Source: Streptomyces sp. Ag109_O5-10
GTDB taxonomy: Bacteria > Actinomycetota > Actinomycetes > Streptomycetales > Streptomycetaceae
DNA length: 64,000 nt
Assembly (NCBI RefSeq): GCF_900105755.1
Contig: NZ_FNTQ01000001.1
Coordinates: 5,022,001-5,086,000, forward strand
Direction of reading: 5' to 3'
The notes beneath the pieces are model-generated. The model ran no database searches. It worked only from the letters and a program-made list of their open reading frames with translations, and had not been told where the DNA came from. The translations under genes were made by a program, and so were the position numbers. Shown here one piece after another: positions 49,200-56,252 of this stretch (positions within the stretch are counted from its first letter, which is position 1; each line of letters begins with the position of its first letter).

Positions 49200-49682
49200 A
49201 TGACAGCTGAAGTCTCACCAGGCGACTGTTTCGTTTGCCGGAAGCACCGTGACGACTCGCTGATGCCTGGAGGGGCGGTATGGATGGACGACCTCGTGGT
49301 TGTCTCACATCTGTCGCCGCGAGCTCCCGGTGGCGCGGACTCGGTTTACCTCGGCCATCTTCTGGTGGAACCCCGCCGACATGCTCCAGGGCTTGCTGAT
49401 CTCAACGACGCGGAGGCCCGGCGTGTGGGCTTCTGGTGCACCCGAGCCGCTGCCGCGCTGCGTGAAGCCGGCGGTGCCGAGCACGTATACGCCGCCGTCA
49501 TTGGCGATAACCTTCCCCATCTGCACGTCCACCTCCTGCCCCGATACCCCGGGACTCCCCGTGACTACTGGTGGCAACGAGTCGACGAGTGGCCAGACGC
49601 ACCTCGAGGTGGGGAAGGCGAGGCCGCGGCGATGGTCGAACGACTGCGTTTGATAAGCAACGAAGTACCGCAACCACTATGA
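49200..49682 (+). CDS. HIT-family hydrolase
   Basis: The 160-residue protein carries the histidine triad H-L-H-V-H-L-L-P-R (about residues 110-118) and the usual N-terminal zinc-site Cys pair (DCFVCRKH). The family hydrolyses nucleotide phosphoramidates or dinucleoside polyphosphates. ATG 49200 or the in-frame ATG 49188 (immediately after GGAGGAG) could be used. Codon choice is somewhat less GC-rich than neighbours, suggesting an accessory gene. Confidence 0.88.
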   Translation: MTAEVSPGDCFVCRKHRDDSLMPGGAVWMDDLVVVSHLSPRAPGGADSVYLGHLLVEPRRHAPGLADLNDAEARRVGFWCTRAAAALREAGGAEHVYAAVIGDNLPHLHVHLLPRYPGTPRDYWWQRVDEWPDAPRGGEGEAAAMVERLRLISNEVPQPL

Positions 49683-50017
49683 CTGCAGCCACGGTGGCGA
49701 CCCGGGGTGACTGTGGCGTGGTCGAAGGCTCCGATGGACGCAAAATTCCAGCAGCGTGTCGGATACATCGGCCTCCAAGCGTGGTTCGCCGAATTCGCCT
49801 CGGACCAAACCCCCAAGCCCGTGGTTACGACAAGTCGTCAACGACAACACTGACGGCAGTGAGCGTGGACGACCGGTACCTGCACGGGTGCGACGTCAAG
49901 GCCCACCACCCCGACATCCTGGAAGCCCAACGTCGCGCAACGCGCCCGCATGCGCGGCGAAAAGGGCCTCCGGTGGCCGAAAGCTCGAGACGTGACCTGC
50001 CCTGGCAATCCGTGCGG
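49683..50017. other. Gene-poor stretch with possible remnant coding DNA
   Basis: About 335 bp of lower-GC DNA. A 39-codon frame at 49734 (MDAKFQQRVGYIGLQAWFAE, ending at TGA) reads like the start of a protein but is cut short. A second short stretch (HPDILEAQRRATRP) in another frame follows. Neither has a ribosome binding site. Probably decayed accessory DNA. Confidence 0.35.
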
Positions 50018-50416
50018 TCAGAGGACCAATGATGTATACAACGCATGAAATATGTCGCGGAGTTCGGCGACGTCGATGGGATTGATCTCCATCTGCAGGT
50101 GACACACGCCGTCGTCACCGTTGGGAGTCAGACGCACGAAGAAGGCAAACCTGTCCCCGACAGGTTCGGCGCTCAGCACCAGCGGATTATTGCGACCAGG
50201 AGTCACGGCCGCCGAGAATCGAGAGCCCGAAGGGGCGCGCAAGTGGGAGAGCATCCGCGTAGCGAAGTCCGCGGCCTCCTTCCTGGTGAGGGAGGCGGTG
50301 TAGTCGGCCGACAACGATGAGCACCAATCGGCGGTAACCCGCCAGCTGTCCTCGCCGGCCTGTACCAGCTCCAGCCATGCTCCATTGCTGCCGAGGCGTG
50401 TCTGTGGCATTTCCAT
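50018..50416 (-). CDS. Hypothetical protein (132 aa)
   Basis: A small cytoplasmic alpha/beta protein: WLELVQAGEDSWRVTADWCS, SLTRKEAADFATRMLSHLRA, FAFFVRLTPNGDDGVCHLQM, DVAELRDIFHALYTSLVL. The pattern (two beta-hairpins and a helix ending each half) resembles the many small Streptomyces proteins of the DUF5959 kind, but the match is not firm. ATG 50416 follows GGAGGGCG. Confidence 0.6.
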   Translation of the reverse strand: MEMPQTRLGSNGAWLELVQAGEDSWRVTADWCSSLSADYTASLTRKEAADFATRMLSHLRAPSGSRFSAAVTPGRNNPLVLSAEPVGDRFAFFVRLTPNGDDGVCHLQMEINPIDVAELRDIFHALYTSLVL

Positions 50417-50422
50417 GGTCAC

Positions 50423-50892
50423 GCCCTCCGGCCCTCGTACCCTGGGCCCGCGATCTTACAGAGACGGCTTCCGCCGGTAACCCGCCGCGCCCCCAACCCG
50501 GCGCAACCTATGCGGTCACAGCTCAACCACGGCGCCGCCAACGAAGGGTGGGACATGGAAGAGGGGTGCACCACCGCGCAGCGGCGATGGCGTCCCGCCG
50601 AGTGGTGTAGCCGATCAAGCTGGCGGAATCCCCAGGTCGCGGCCCGAGCCGTCCTCGCCAGAGGCCCTGTTGAGGCTCGCCGGGCCGGGACACGAGCCCA
50701 CCGCTCCTGAGCAGCGAAACCCCAGGTCATCAAGATCCCCGACAGGACCCAGGGCGAGAAGGGGTAAGCCGACGCCGGTCGAGCCCCCGGTCTGCTGTTT
50801 CCCGGCAGGGTGGGGGCTTTTTGGCGGACTGAGGAACACGCCAGATGGTGACCCTCCGTGGATGGAGAGTGCACGCTTCGTAATATGAGCGA
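50423..50892. other. Gene-free region holding an orphan terminator
   Basis: 470 bp with no convincing ORF. A frame ending AKPQVIKIPDRTQGEKG at a TAA (50763-50765) looks like a protein C-terminus but is preceded by an in-frame stop. A T-tailed terminator on the plus strand follows at 50782-50822. This could be a decayed gene or a small RNA. Confidence 0.5.
50782..50822 (+). terminator. Intrinsic terminator without an assigned gene
   Basis: AGCCCCC (50782-50788) pairs with GGGGGCT (50812-50818), with an inner CTGC/GCAG pair, followed by TTTTT. This is one of few T-tailed terminators here, yet no plus-strand gene ends just before it. Confidence 0.7.
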
Positions 50893-52083
50893 ATGATCAG
50901 GTTCGTTGGGCGGCGCTCGGGGCGGCGGGGTGCGTGGCGAGGGCCGGGGCGTCGGTGGCGGCTGTTCGTCGTCGGGCTGGTCGGGAGCGGTGTGGTGGCC
51001 GGCGCGGTGTTCGCTTTCGCGTTCCGCGCCGAGGGCGGCGCGGGCTCGGACTCCGGCGGCGGTGCCCGGCTCCCCCTACGCGCGACCAGGGCGGCGGCGC
51101 CGTCCGGGGCGGCGGCGCCGCCGCGTCCGGTCGGGAACGTGCGGATCTCCGCCGTGGGAGACATCGTCATGGGCTCGTTGCCGGACGACCTGCCGCCGGA
51201 CGACGGCGTCTCGTTCTTCGACCCCGTCGAGGACCTGCTCACCGGCGATGTGGTGCTCGGGAACCTGGAGGGCACGCTCACCACCGGCGGTGACAGCAAG
51301 TGCGACCACATCGACGGCCCGAACTGCTTCGCCTTCCACGCCCCGCCGTCCTACGGCGGCCTGCTCAGGAAGGCCGGGTTCACGGTCCTGAACACGGCGA
51401 ACAACCACATCGACGACTTCGGGGCGGAAGGGCGGCGCCAGACGTTCGCCGCGCTGCGCTCCGCGAACCTGCCGTACGCCGGCCGGCTGGGCCAGATCAC
51501 CGTGCAGCGGGTACGCGGCATCAGGGTCGCGGTGCTCGGGTTCGCTCCCGACCGAGGGGCGAACGACCTCACGGACATCCCCGCGGCACGCCAACTCACC
51601 GCCCGCGCCGCGGCAATGGCGGACATCGTGATCGTCGTCATGCACGCCGGTGCGGAAGGCTCGGACCGCACCCACGTGGAACCCGGCACCGAGTACTTCC
51701 TCGGCGAGGACCGCGGCGACAGCTACCGCTTCAGCCGTGCGGTGATCGACGCCGGAGCCGACCTCGTGGTGGGCAGCGGCCCGCACGTCATGCGGGGGAT
51801 GGAGTTCTACAAGGGCCGCCTGATCGCCTATAGCCTGGGCAACTTCTCCGGCTACAAGGTGCTCGGCCTCGGCGGCACCCTCTCGACCAGCGGAGTGCTG
51901 CAGGTCACCCTCGGCTCCGACGGCACCTACCTGTCCGGGCGGCTGCGCCCGACCCTGATCGTGGCGCCCGGTACGCCGGAACCGGGCGGCGATGCGATCG
52001 ACCTCGTCTCCACCATGTCGGAGGAGGACTTCGGCCCGCACGCCGCCCGGATCTCGGCGGACGGCACGATCCGGCGCCCGTAG
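50893..52083 (+). CDS. CapA-family (metallophosphatase-like) membrane-anchored protein
   Basis: The 396-residue protein has a basic N-terminus, one membrane anchor (about residues 23-45, LFVVGLVGSGVVAGAVFAFA) and a Gly/Ala/Pro linker. A CapA domain follows from about residue 84: VRISAVGDIVMG, DVVLGNLEGTL, VLNTANNHIDDFGAEG, VIVVMHAGAE, VVGSGPHVMRGMEFYKGRLI and AYSLGNFSGY, with the metal-binding Asp/His/Asn pattern. CapA proteins are linked to poly-gamma-glutamate or to peptidoglycan-related metabolism; no pgs genes are near. TAATAT (50881-50886) 6 nt before ATG indicates a leaderless mRNA. Confidence 0.88.
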   Translation: MIRFVGRRSGRRGAWRGPGRRWRLFVVGLVGSGVVAGAVFAFAFRAEGGAGSDSGGGARLPLRATRAAAPSGAAAPPRPVGNVRISAVGDIVMGSLPDDLPPDDGVSFFDPVEDLLTGDVVLGNLEGTLTTGGDSKCDHIDGPNCFAFHAPPSYGGLLRKAGFTVLNTANNHIDDFGAEGRRQTFAALRSANLPYAGRLGQITVQRVRGIRVAVLGFAPDRGANDLTDIPAARQLTARAAAMADIVIVVMHAGAEGSDRTHVEPGTEYFLGEDRGDSYRFSRAVIDAGADLVVGSGPHVMRGMEFYKGRLIAYSLGNFSGYKVLGLGGTLSTSGVLQVTLGSDGTYLSGRLRPTLIVAPGTPEPGGDAIDLVSTMSEEDFGPHAARISADGTIRRP

Positions 52084-52106
52084 CCGGCCGCGGCCGTGGA
52101 GTGCGG

Positions 52107-52985
52107 TCAGCCCCAGAGGATGCCCGTGAGCGGGCCCCCGTGAACCTGGCCCGGTGCCGTGTTCGGCATCTGCGGCATCTGCGGCAACTGTGGCATCTGC
52201 GGTGCCTGCGGCGCCTGTGGCATCTGCGGCATCTGCGGCATCTGCGGCATCTGCGGTGCCTGCGGTGCCTGCGGTGCGACGTTCACCGAGGTGCCGGGCT
52301 GGTTCGCCGTGCCCCCCGTGGCCTGCTGTCCGCCTCCGCCGGCCCACAGCTGCTCGACACGCGAGCGCTCGGTGGCGTTCGGGTAGCGGTTGGTGCAGGA
52401 CGGGCCGGGGCCGCCGCCCGACATCAGCTCAGTGCACGGCCCGCTGTAGTCGTCCGGCAGACCCAGCACGTGGCCGGTCTCGTGGGCGACGACGCGGACC
52501 GAGTCGTACTGCCGGGCCTGGGTGTAGTCGATGAAGATGTAGCCGCTTCCGTGGCCGTTGGTCGAGGCGTAGGACCCGCGCGAGCCGTTGCCCTCGCGGT
52601 AGGAGAAGTCGGCGTTGCTCGAAGAGGACTCCTTGAGCTTGACGTCGGACTCGGAGCTGTTCCAGATCGAGGCCGCGCTCGCTATCTGCGAGCGGAAGCT
52701 CGGTGCCTGGGAGTCGTTGTAGTAGATGGTCACCGCCTGCGCGTCGGACTGTGCCGCGCGCTTCGCGGCGACCGACTTGAGCACGGCCTTGAAGAACGCC
52801 TTGTTGCCTGCGGCCTCCTCGCCCGTCCCGTCGTACCGCGCCACGGAGGAACCGGTGGCGGCGGAGCGGGGGGCCGACGGGGCGGCGGACGCTTGCGCAC
52901 TCGCCGGCACCGCCGTGCCCAGCGCGCCGGAGGCCAGGCCCAGGCCGAGGGCGAGGAGTCTCGCGGACGTACGGGACGACTTCAT
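52107..52985 (-). CDS. snpA: Snapalysin-type secreted zinc metalloprotease with Pro-Gln-Met tail
   Basis: The 292-residue protein has a signal peptide (about residues 1-31), a propeptide and a snapalysin (M7) domain with the extended zinc motif H-E-T-G-H-V-L-G-L-P-D-D (His, His and Asp ligands) followed by YSGPCTELMSGG and a Cys pair. The C-terminal 70 residues are unusual: a Gly/Gln linker then P-Q-M, P-Q-A and P-Q-L repeats, encoded by 9-bp repeats around 52165-52275. Ordinary snapalysins end soon after the catalytic domain. The usual divergent LysR activator gene (snpR) is absent. Confidence 0.9.
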   Translation of the reverse strand: MKSSRTSARLLALGLGLASGALGTAVPASAQASAAPSAPRSAATGSSVARYDGTGEEAAGNKAFFKAVLKSVAAKRAAQSDAQAVTIYYNDSQAPSFRSQIASAASIWNSSESDVKLKESSSSNADFSYREGNGSRGSYASTNGHGSGYIFIDYTQARQYDSVRVVAHETGHVLGLPDDYSGPCTELMSGGGPGPSCTNRYPNATERSRVEQLWAGGGGQQATGGTANQPGTSVNVAPQAPQAPQMPQMPQMPQMPQAPQAPQMPQLPQMPQMPNTAPGQVHGGPLTGILWG

Positions 52986-53623
52986 GTGGGGGGCTCCTAC
53001 TCACTCGGTGACGCCGAGCGTCCGGTGTGTGGTCGACGTTGCGTGAACACCGGTGCCGAACTGCGGCGACGTCCTGTGGGTCGACATTCTTAGAACTGCC
53101 TGACAGGGAGCGCAAAGGGTCCCCAGGGGTCCCCACAACTACGTCGCCTCGTAGGTCCCGGAACGTCGCCGGGGTGGCGCGCGGAGCTCCGGCCCGCGTT
53201 CGGCGGCGGGCGGGAAAGCTGTCACAGCGTCAGAAGGCGTGCTGTGGGCGGGATTGGGCGCGACTGTCGACCGGGTGGAATTCCGGGAGAGTCGTTGAGG
53301 TCACATACGACCCAAGACGGACAAATGCTCAGATGTCCGCCACGTCGGATCTACTAAGCATGCCGGTAGGGCTGCGGAGAGCTGTGATGGACGCCATAGA
53401 ACGGGAGCTTCCGTCCCTTTCGCTCCCCGACGCCCCCTTGGCGGCACCGGGAGCCGGGAGCCGGGACCCGGACGCCGTTTGCCGAACCGGCAAACGGGCT
53501 CGGCCTCGCCGCGCGCGGTTTCGCATGATCGGGGAAGGGCCTGCGGGCCGATCGGCGACGTTCCGAAGGGCAAGCACGGCAAGCACGGCAAGCGCAGCAA
53601 GGCAGGCAAGTCGAGGAGGGCGT
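52986..53623. other. Long intergenic region with a 10-bp palindrome
   Basis: 638 bp between divergent snapalysin and epoxide hydrolase genes. It contains a perfect CCGTTTGCCG-AAC-CGGCAAACGG inverted repeat (53475-53497) and short AAGCACGGC repeats (53571-53588). An open frame in the hydrolase reading frame from about 53330 (MSATSDLLSMPVGLRRAVMD) has no ribosome binding site and was not called. Confidence 0.5.
53475..53497. promoter_or_regulatory. Perfect inverted repeat TTTGCCG-AAC-CGGCAAA
   Basis: Ten-bp perfect arms with a 3-nt loop, 127 bp upstream of the epoxide hydrolase start. The short loop and absence of a T-run fit an operator for a dimeric regulator as well as an RNA hairpin. Confidence 0.45.
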
Positions 53624-54592
53624 ATGGCAGCGCGGCAGCGGTCGGTCGTCGCGGGCGGACGGCGGATCCATCTCGTCGAGCAGGGGGAGGGGCCCCTCGT
53701 ACTGCTCGTGCACGGGTTTCCCGAGTGCTGGTACTCCTGGCGGCACCAGCTGCCGGCGCTCGCCGCGGCCGGGTACCGGGCGGTCGCCATCGACGTGCGG
53801 GGGTACGGGCGTTCGTCCAAGCCGGTCGCGCCGGACGCGTACCGGATGACCGAACTGGTGGCGGACAACGCCGAGGTCGTGCGGGCCCTCGGCGCGGAGT
53901 CGGCGGTGGTCGTCGGGCACGACTGGGGCGCGACCGTCGCCGCGAACTCCGCGCTGCTGAGGCCGGAGGTGTTCCGGGCCGTGGGGCTGCTGAGCGTCCC
54001 GTACACCCCGCGCGGCGGACCCCGGCCCAGTGACGTCTTCGCGGCGATGAGCGGCGGGGACGAGGAGTTCTACGTCTCGTACTTCCAGGAGCCCGGCCGT
54101 GCCGAGGCCGAGATCGAACCCGATGTACGGGGCTGGCTCGCGGGGTTCTACGGTGCCCTGTCCGGCGACACCATGCCCGGACCCGGCGCCCCCGACCCGC
54201 ACTTCGTCGGCACAGGGGGCACGCTCCGGGAGCGGTTCCCCGCCCGGCTGCCCGGGTGGCTCGGTGAGCGCGATCTCGACGTCTACGCCGGGGAGTTCGA
54301 GCGCACCGGACTGACCGGGGCGCTCAACCGGTACCGGAACATGGACCGCGACTGGGAGGACCTCGCCGCCTACGACGGCGCCCCGGTCACCCAGCCGTCC
54401 CTGTTCGTCGGCGGCGGCCTCGACGCCTCGACGACCTGGCTGGCCGACGCCATCGAGGCGTACCCGGTGACCCTCCCCGGCCTGGTCTCCGCCCACATCC
54501 TCGACGGCTGCGGGCACTGGATCCAGCAGGAGCGGCCAGACGAGGTCAACCGGCTGCTCATCGACTGGCTCGCCGCGCTGCCCTCCGCCTGA
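53624..54592 (+). CDS. Epoxide hydrolase (alpha/beta hydrolase)
   Basis: The 322-residue protein has the oxyanion motif H-G-F-P-E (about residues 27-31), the nucleophile Asp in V-V-G-H-D-W-G-A (about 101-108), a cap domain with Tyr residues (FYVSYFQEPG, NRYRNMDRDW), and the catalytic His in G-C-G-H-W-I-Q-Q-E-R-P near the end. These are the features of soluble epoxide hydrolases, which use an Asp-His-acid triad. ATG 53624 follows GAGGAGGG. Confidence 0.92.
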   Translation: MAARQRSVVAGGRRIHLVEQGEGPLVLLVHGFPECWYSWRHQLPALAAAGYRAVAIDVRGYGRSSKPVAPDAYRMTELVADNAEVVRALGAESAVVVGHDWGATVAANSALLRPEVFRAVGLLSVPYTPRGGPRPSDVFAAMSGGDEEFYVSYFQEPGRAEAEIEPDVRGWLAGFYGALSGDTMPGPGAPDPHFVGTGGTLRERFPARLPGWLGERDLDVYAGEFERTGLTGALNRYRNMDRDWEDLAAYDGAPVTQPSLFVGGGLDASTTWLADAIEAYPVTLPGLVSAHILDGCGHWIQQERPDEVNRLLIDWLAALPSA

Positions 54593-54664
54593 AAGGCAGC
54601 CTCGTCGGTTTGAAGGGCCTCCTCGGTCTGAAAGGCCTCGTCGGTTTGAAGGGCCTCGTCAGAG
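54593..54664 (+). repeat. 18-bp tandem repeats after the epoxide hydrolase gene
   Basis: Four imperfect consecutive units of the form TGAAAGGCCTCGTCGGTT (the first is 21 bp, the rest 18 bp) begin right after the hydrolase stop and run into the end of the convergent DUF4242 gene. Each unit contains a TGA in one frame. Confidence 0.75.
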
Positions 54665-54907
54665 CGAGAGCGGCACCGGGTGGATCTCGTCCGCCGGATG
54701 GCCCGTGCGTTCGTGGACGCGCTTGACCGCCTCGGCCGACGGCGCCTCGGAGAGGCAGTAGACCTTGCCGGAGGCGGGGTCGGCCCAGGTGCGTTCGAAG
54801 TGCACGCCCTCCTCCTTCTCGACGGCGAGGTCGGCCTCGTGGGCTTCCTTCAGCCGGTCGGCGGTGATGCCCTTCATCCCGTGGTGGACGTCCATGTAGT
54901 GCGGCAT
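54659..54907 (-). CDS. DUF4242 protein, nickel-binding SCO4226 homologue
   Basis: The 82-residue protein begins MPHYMDVHHGMKGITADRLK and continues DLAVEKEEGVHFERTWADPA, KVYCLSEAPSAEAVKRVHER. It is a small ferredoxin-like fold known from S. coelicolor SCO4226, whose structure showed dimers that bind nickel through His residues near the N-terminus. The His residues in H-Y-M-D-V-H-H-G are present. ATG 54907 follows GAAGGAGG; the in-frame GTG at 54916 is too close to that site. It is separated from the Cys-rich peptide gene by a strong terminator. Confidence 0.9.
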   Translation of the reverse strand: MPHYMDVHHGMKGITADRLKEAHEADLAVEKEEGVHFERTWADPASGKVYCLSEAPSAEAVKRVHERTGHPADEIHPVPLSL

Positions 54908-54981
54908 GGCTGCCACCTCCTTCGCCTTGTCCGTCCCACCCGTCTCACCCCCATGCTGCGCCCGTCACCGCGGCACGGCAT

Positions 54982-55017
54982 GCGAAGGGCCCCGGACCGG
55001 AGTCCGGGGCCCTTCGC
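54982..55017 (-). terminator. Terminator of the Cys-rich peptide gene
   Basis: Perfect 16-bp arms (54982-54997 and 55002-55017) with a 4-nt loop, 27 bp after the Cys-rich gene's stop and upstream of the DUF4242 gene. Confidence 0.88.
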
Positions 55018-55044
55018 TGTACTGATGTGTGCTGACGGGTCGGC

Positions 55045-55200
55045 TCAGCCGCATTGGCAGGGGCTGCCCGACTGGCAGCCGCAGCCGCAGCCCGAGCCGC
55101 ACCCGCAGGCGCCGATGACCAGAAGGTTCTTGATCTCGGCGGGCTGATCGGTCTCGTGCTGCTGCGTGGGGTCGGGCGTGGTGCTGGGGGATTCGGCCAT
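55045..55200 (-). CDS. 51-residue Cys-rich protein
   Basis: ATG 55200 follows AGGAGGG on the minus strand. The N-terminal half is polar (AESPSTTPDPTQQHETDQPA), then comes a short hydrophobic core (IKNLLVIGA), then a tail with seven cysteines in 18 residues (CGCGSGCGCGCQSGSPCQCG). The CGC spacing suggests soft-metal binding like a metallothionein, or a modified peptide precursor. It lies between a nickel-binding DUF4242 gene and phoU. It is too short for routine ORF calls, but the strong ribosome binding site and following terminator support it. Function unknown. Confidence 0.8.
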   Translation of the reverse strand: MAESPSTTPDPTQQHETDQPAEIKNLLVIGACGCGSGCGCGCQSGSPCQCG

Positions 55201-55340
55201 GGATCCCTCCTAGAGGTCCCTAGATGCCCTAGAGGTAGGGCCTTGCCCATTCCATGCCCATTTCACTGGGCGCATCAACGGCGCACAGTGGCGCCCGTAC
55301 GCCCGACCCGCACCCCGCGAGCCCCCGCCCGCCCGGTGGA

Positions 55341-56030
55341 TCACGCCCCCTCGGCGCCCGTCACCGGATGGATGTCGGGCTGCAGCTCGTCCGCGTGCTC
55401 GCCGGTGACCAGGAAGACGACGCGCTTGGCGACGGCGACCGCGTGGTCCGCGTACCGCTCGTAGTAGCGGCCGAGGAGGGTCACGTCGACGGCGGTCTCG
55501 ATGCCGTGCTTCCAGCGGTCGTCCAGCAGGTGCTGGAAGATCGTGCGGTGCAGCAGGTCCATCTCGTCGTCGTCCTGCTCCAGCTGGAGGGCGAGGTCGA
55601 CGTCCTTGGTGATGATCACCTCGGCGGCCTTGGCCATCAGGCGCTGCGCGAGCTGGCCCATCTCCAGGATGGTGGCGTGCAGGTCGTGCGGGATCGCGTT
55701 CGCCGGGTAGCGCAGCCGGGCCAGCTTCGCCACGTGCTGGGCGAGGTCGCCGGAACGCTCCAGGTCGGCGGACATGCGGAGCGAGGTGACGACGATCCGC
55801 AGGTCCGTCGCTACCGGCTGCTGGCGGGCGAGCAGGGCTATCGCGCGCGCCTCCAGATCGTGGTGGAGCTCGTCCACCTTCTGGTCGGCCTCGATGACGC
55901 TCTCGGCGAGCTTGAGGTCGCCGTCGAGGATCGCCGTCGTGGCGCGTCCGATCGCCGATCCGACCAGGCGGGCCATGTCGACCAGGCTGTCGCTGATCGA
56001 ATCGAGTTCCTCGTGGTACGCGTCCCGCAT
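55341..56030 (-). CDS. phoU: PhoU, phosphate signalling regulator
   Basis: The 229-residue all-helical protein has the two PhoU three-helix repeats: LDSISDSLVDMARLVGSAIG and VATDLRIVVTSLRMSADLER in the first, TKDVDLALQLEQDDDEMDLL and LLGRYYERYADHAVAVAKRV in the second. The E-R-x-x-D-H metal motif is conserved. PhoU moderates PhoR-PhoP signalling in response to the Pst transporter, which is not in this window. It is divergent from phoR, with a PHO box between them. Confidence 0.95.
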   Translation of the reverse strand: MRDAYHEELDSISDSLVDMARLVGSAIGRATTAILDGDLKLAESVIEADQKVDELHHDLEARAIALLARQQPVATDLRIVVTSLRMSADLERSGDLAQHVAKLARLRYPANAIPHDLHATILEMGQLAQRLMAKAAEVIITKDVDLALQLEQDDDEMDLLHRTIFQHLLDDRWKHGIETAVDVTLLGRYYERYADHAVAVAKRVVFLVTGEHADELQPDIHPVTGAEGA

Positions 56031-56146
56031 CAGGGTTCCCTCTCGTATGCGTGGTTCAGGGGTTCCGGGGGTCGGGGCCCGTGGCCGAAACCAACTGCGA
56101 ACCCCACGCTCCCACGTTCCGGTCCCTACGCGTCCGTTTCTGCCAC

Positions 56147-56179
56147 CCCAAATGAACCAATACTGGCTCCAAGGTGAAC
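56147..56179. promoter_or_regulatory. PHO box between phoU and phoR
   Basis: On the minus strand three 11-nt units follow each other: GTTCACCTTGG, AGCCAGTATTG and GTTCATTTGGG. The outer two match the Streptomyces PhoP direct-repeat consensus (GTTCACC plus four less conserved bases). The site lies 117 bp from phoU and 74 bp from phoR and should mediate PhoP control of both. Confidence 0.88.
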
Positions 56180-56252
56180 TCTGAGCGACGAGTGTTCGAG
56201 CTGACACCTTGCGGACTGTGGGGATGTCGTACGCCCTGCTTAACCTGTTTGC

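Noticed and set aside
52160..52280. CRISPR or satellite from the GGCATCTGC repeats
   Set aside because: These 9-bp repeats are in frame inside the snapalysin gene and encode its Pro-Gln-Met tail.
53333..53623. A 97-residue N-terminal extension of the epoxide hydrolase (from MSATSDLLSMPV)
   Set aside because: The extension is Arg/Ser/Ala-rich and includes the palindrome; GAGGAGGG directly precedes ATG 53624, which gives the normal family N-terminus.
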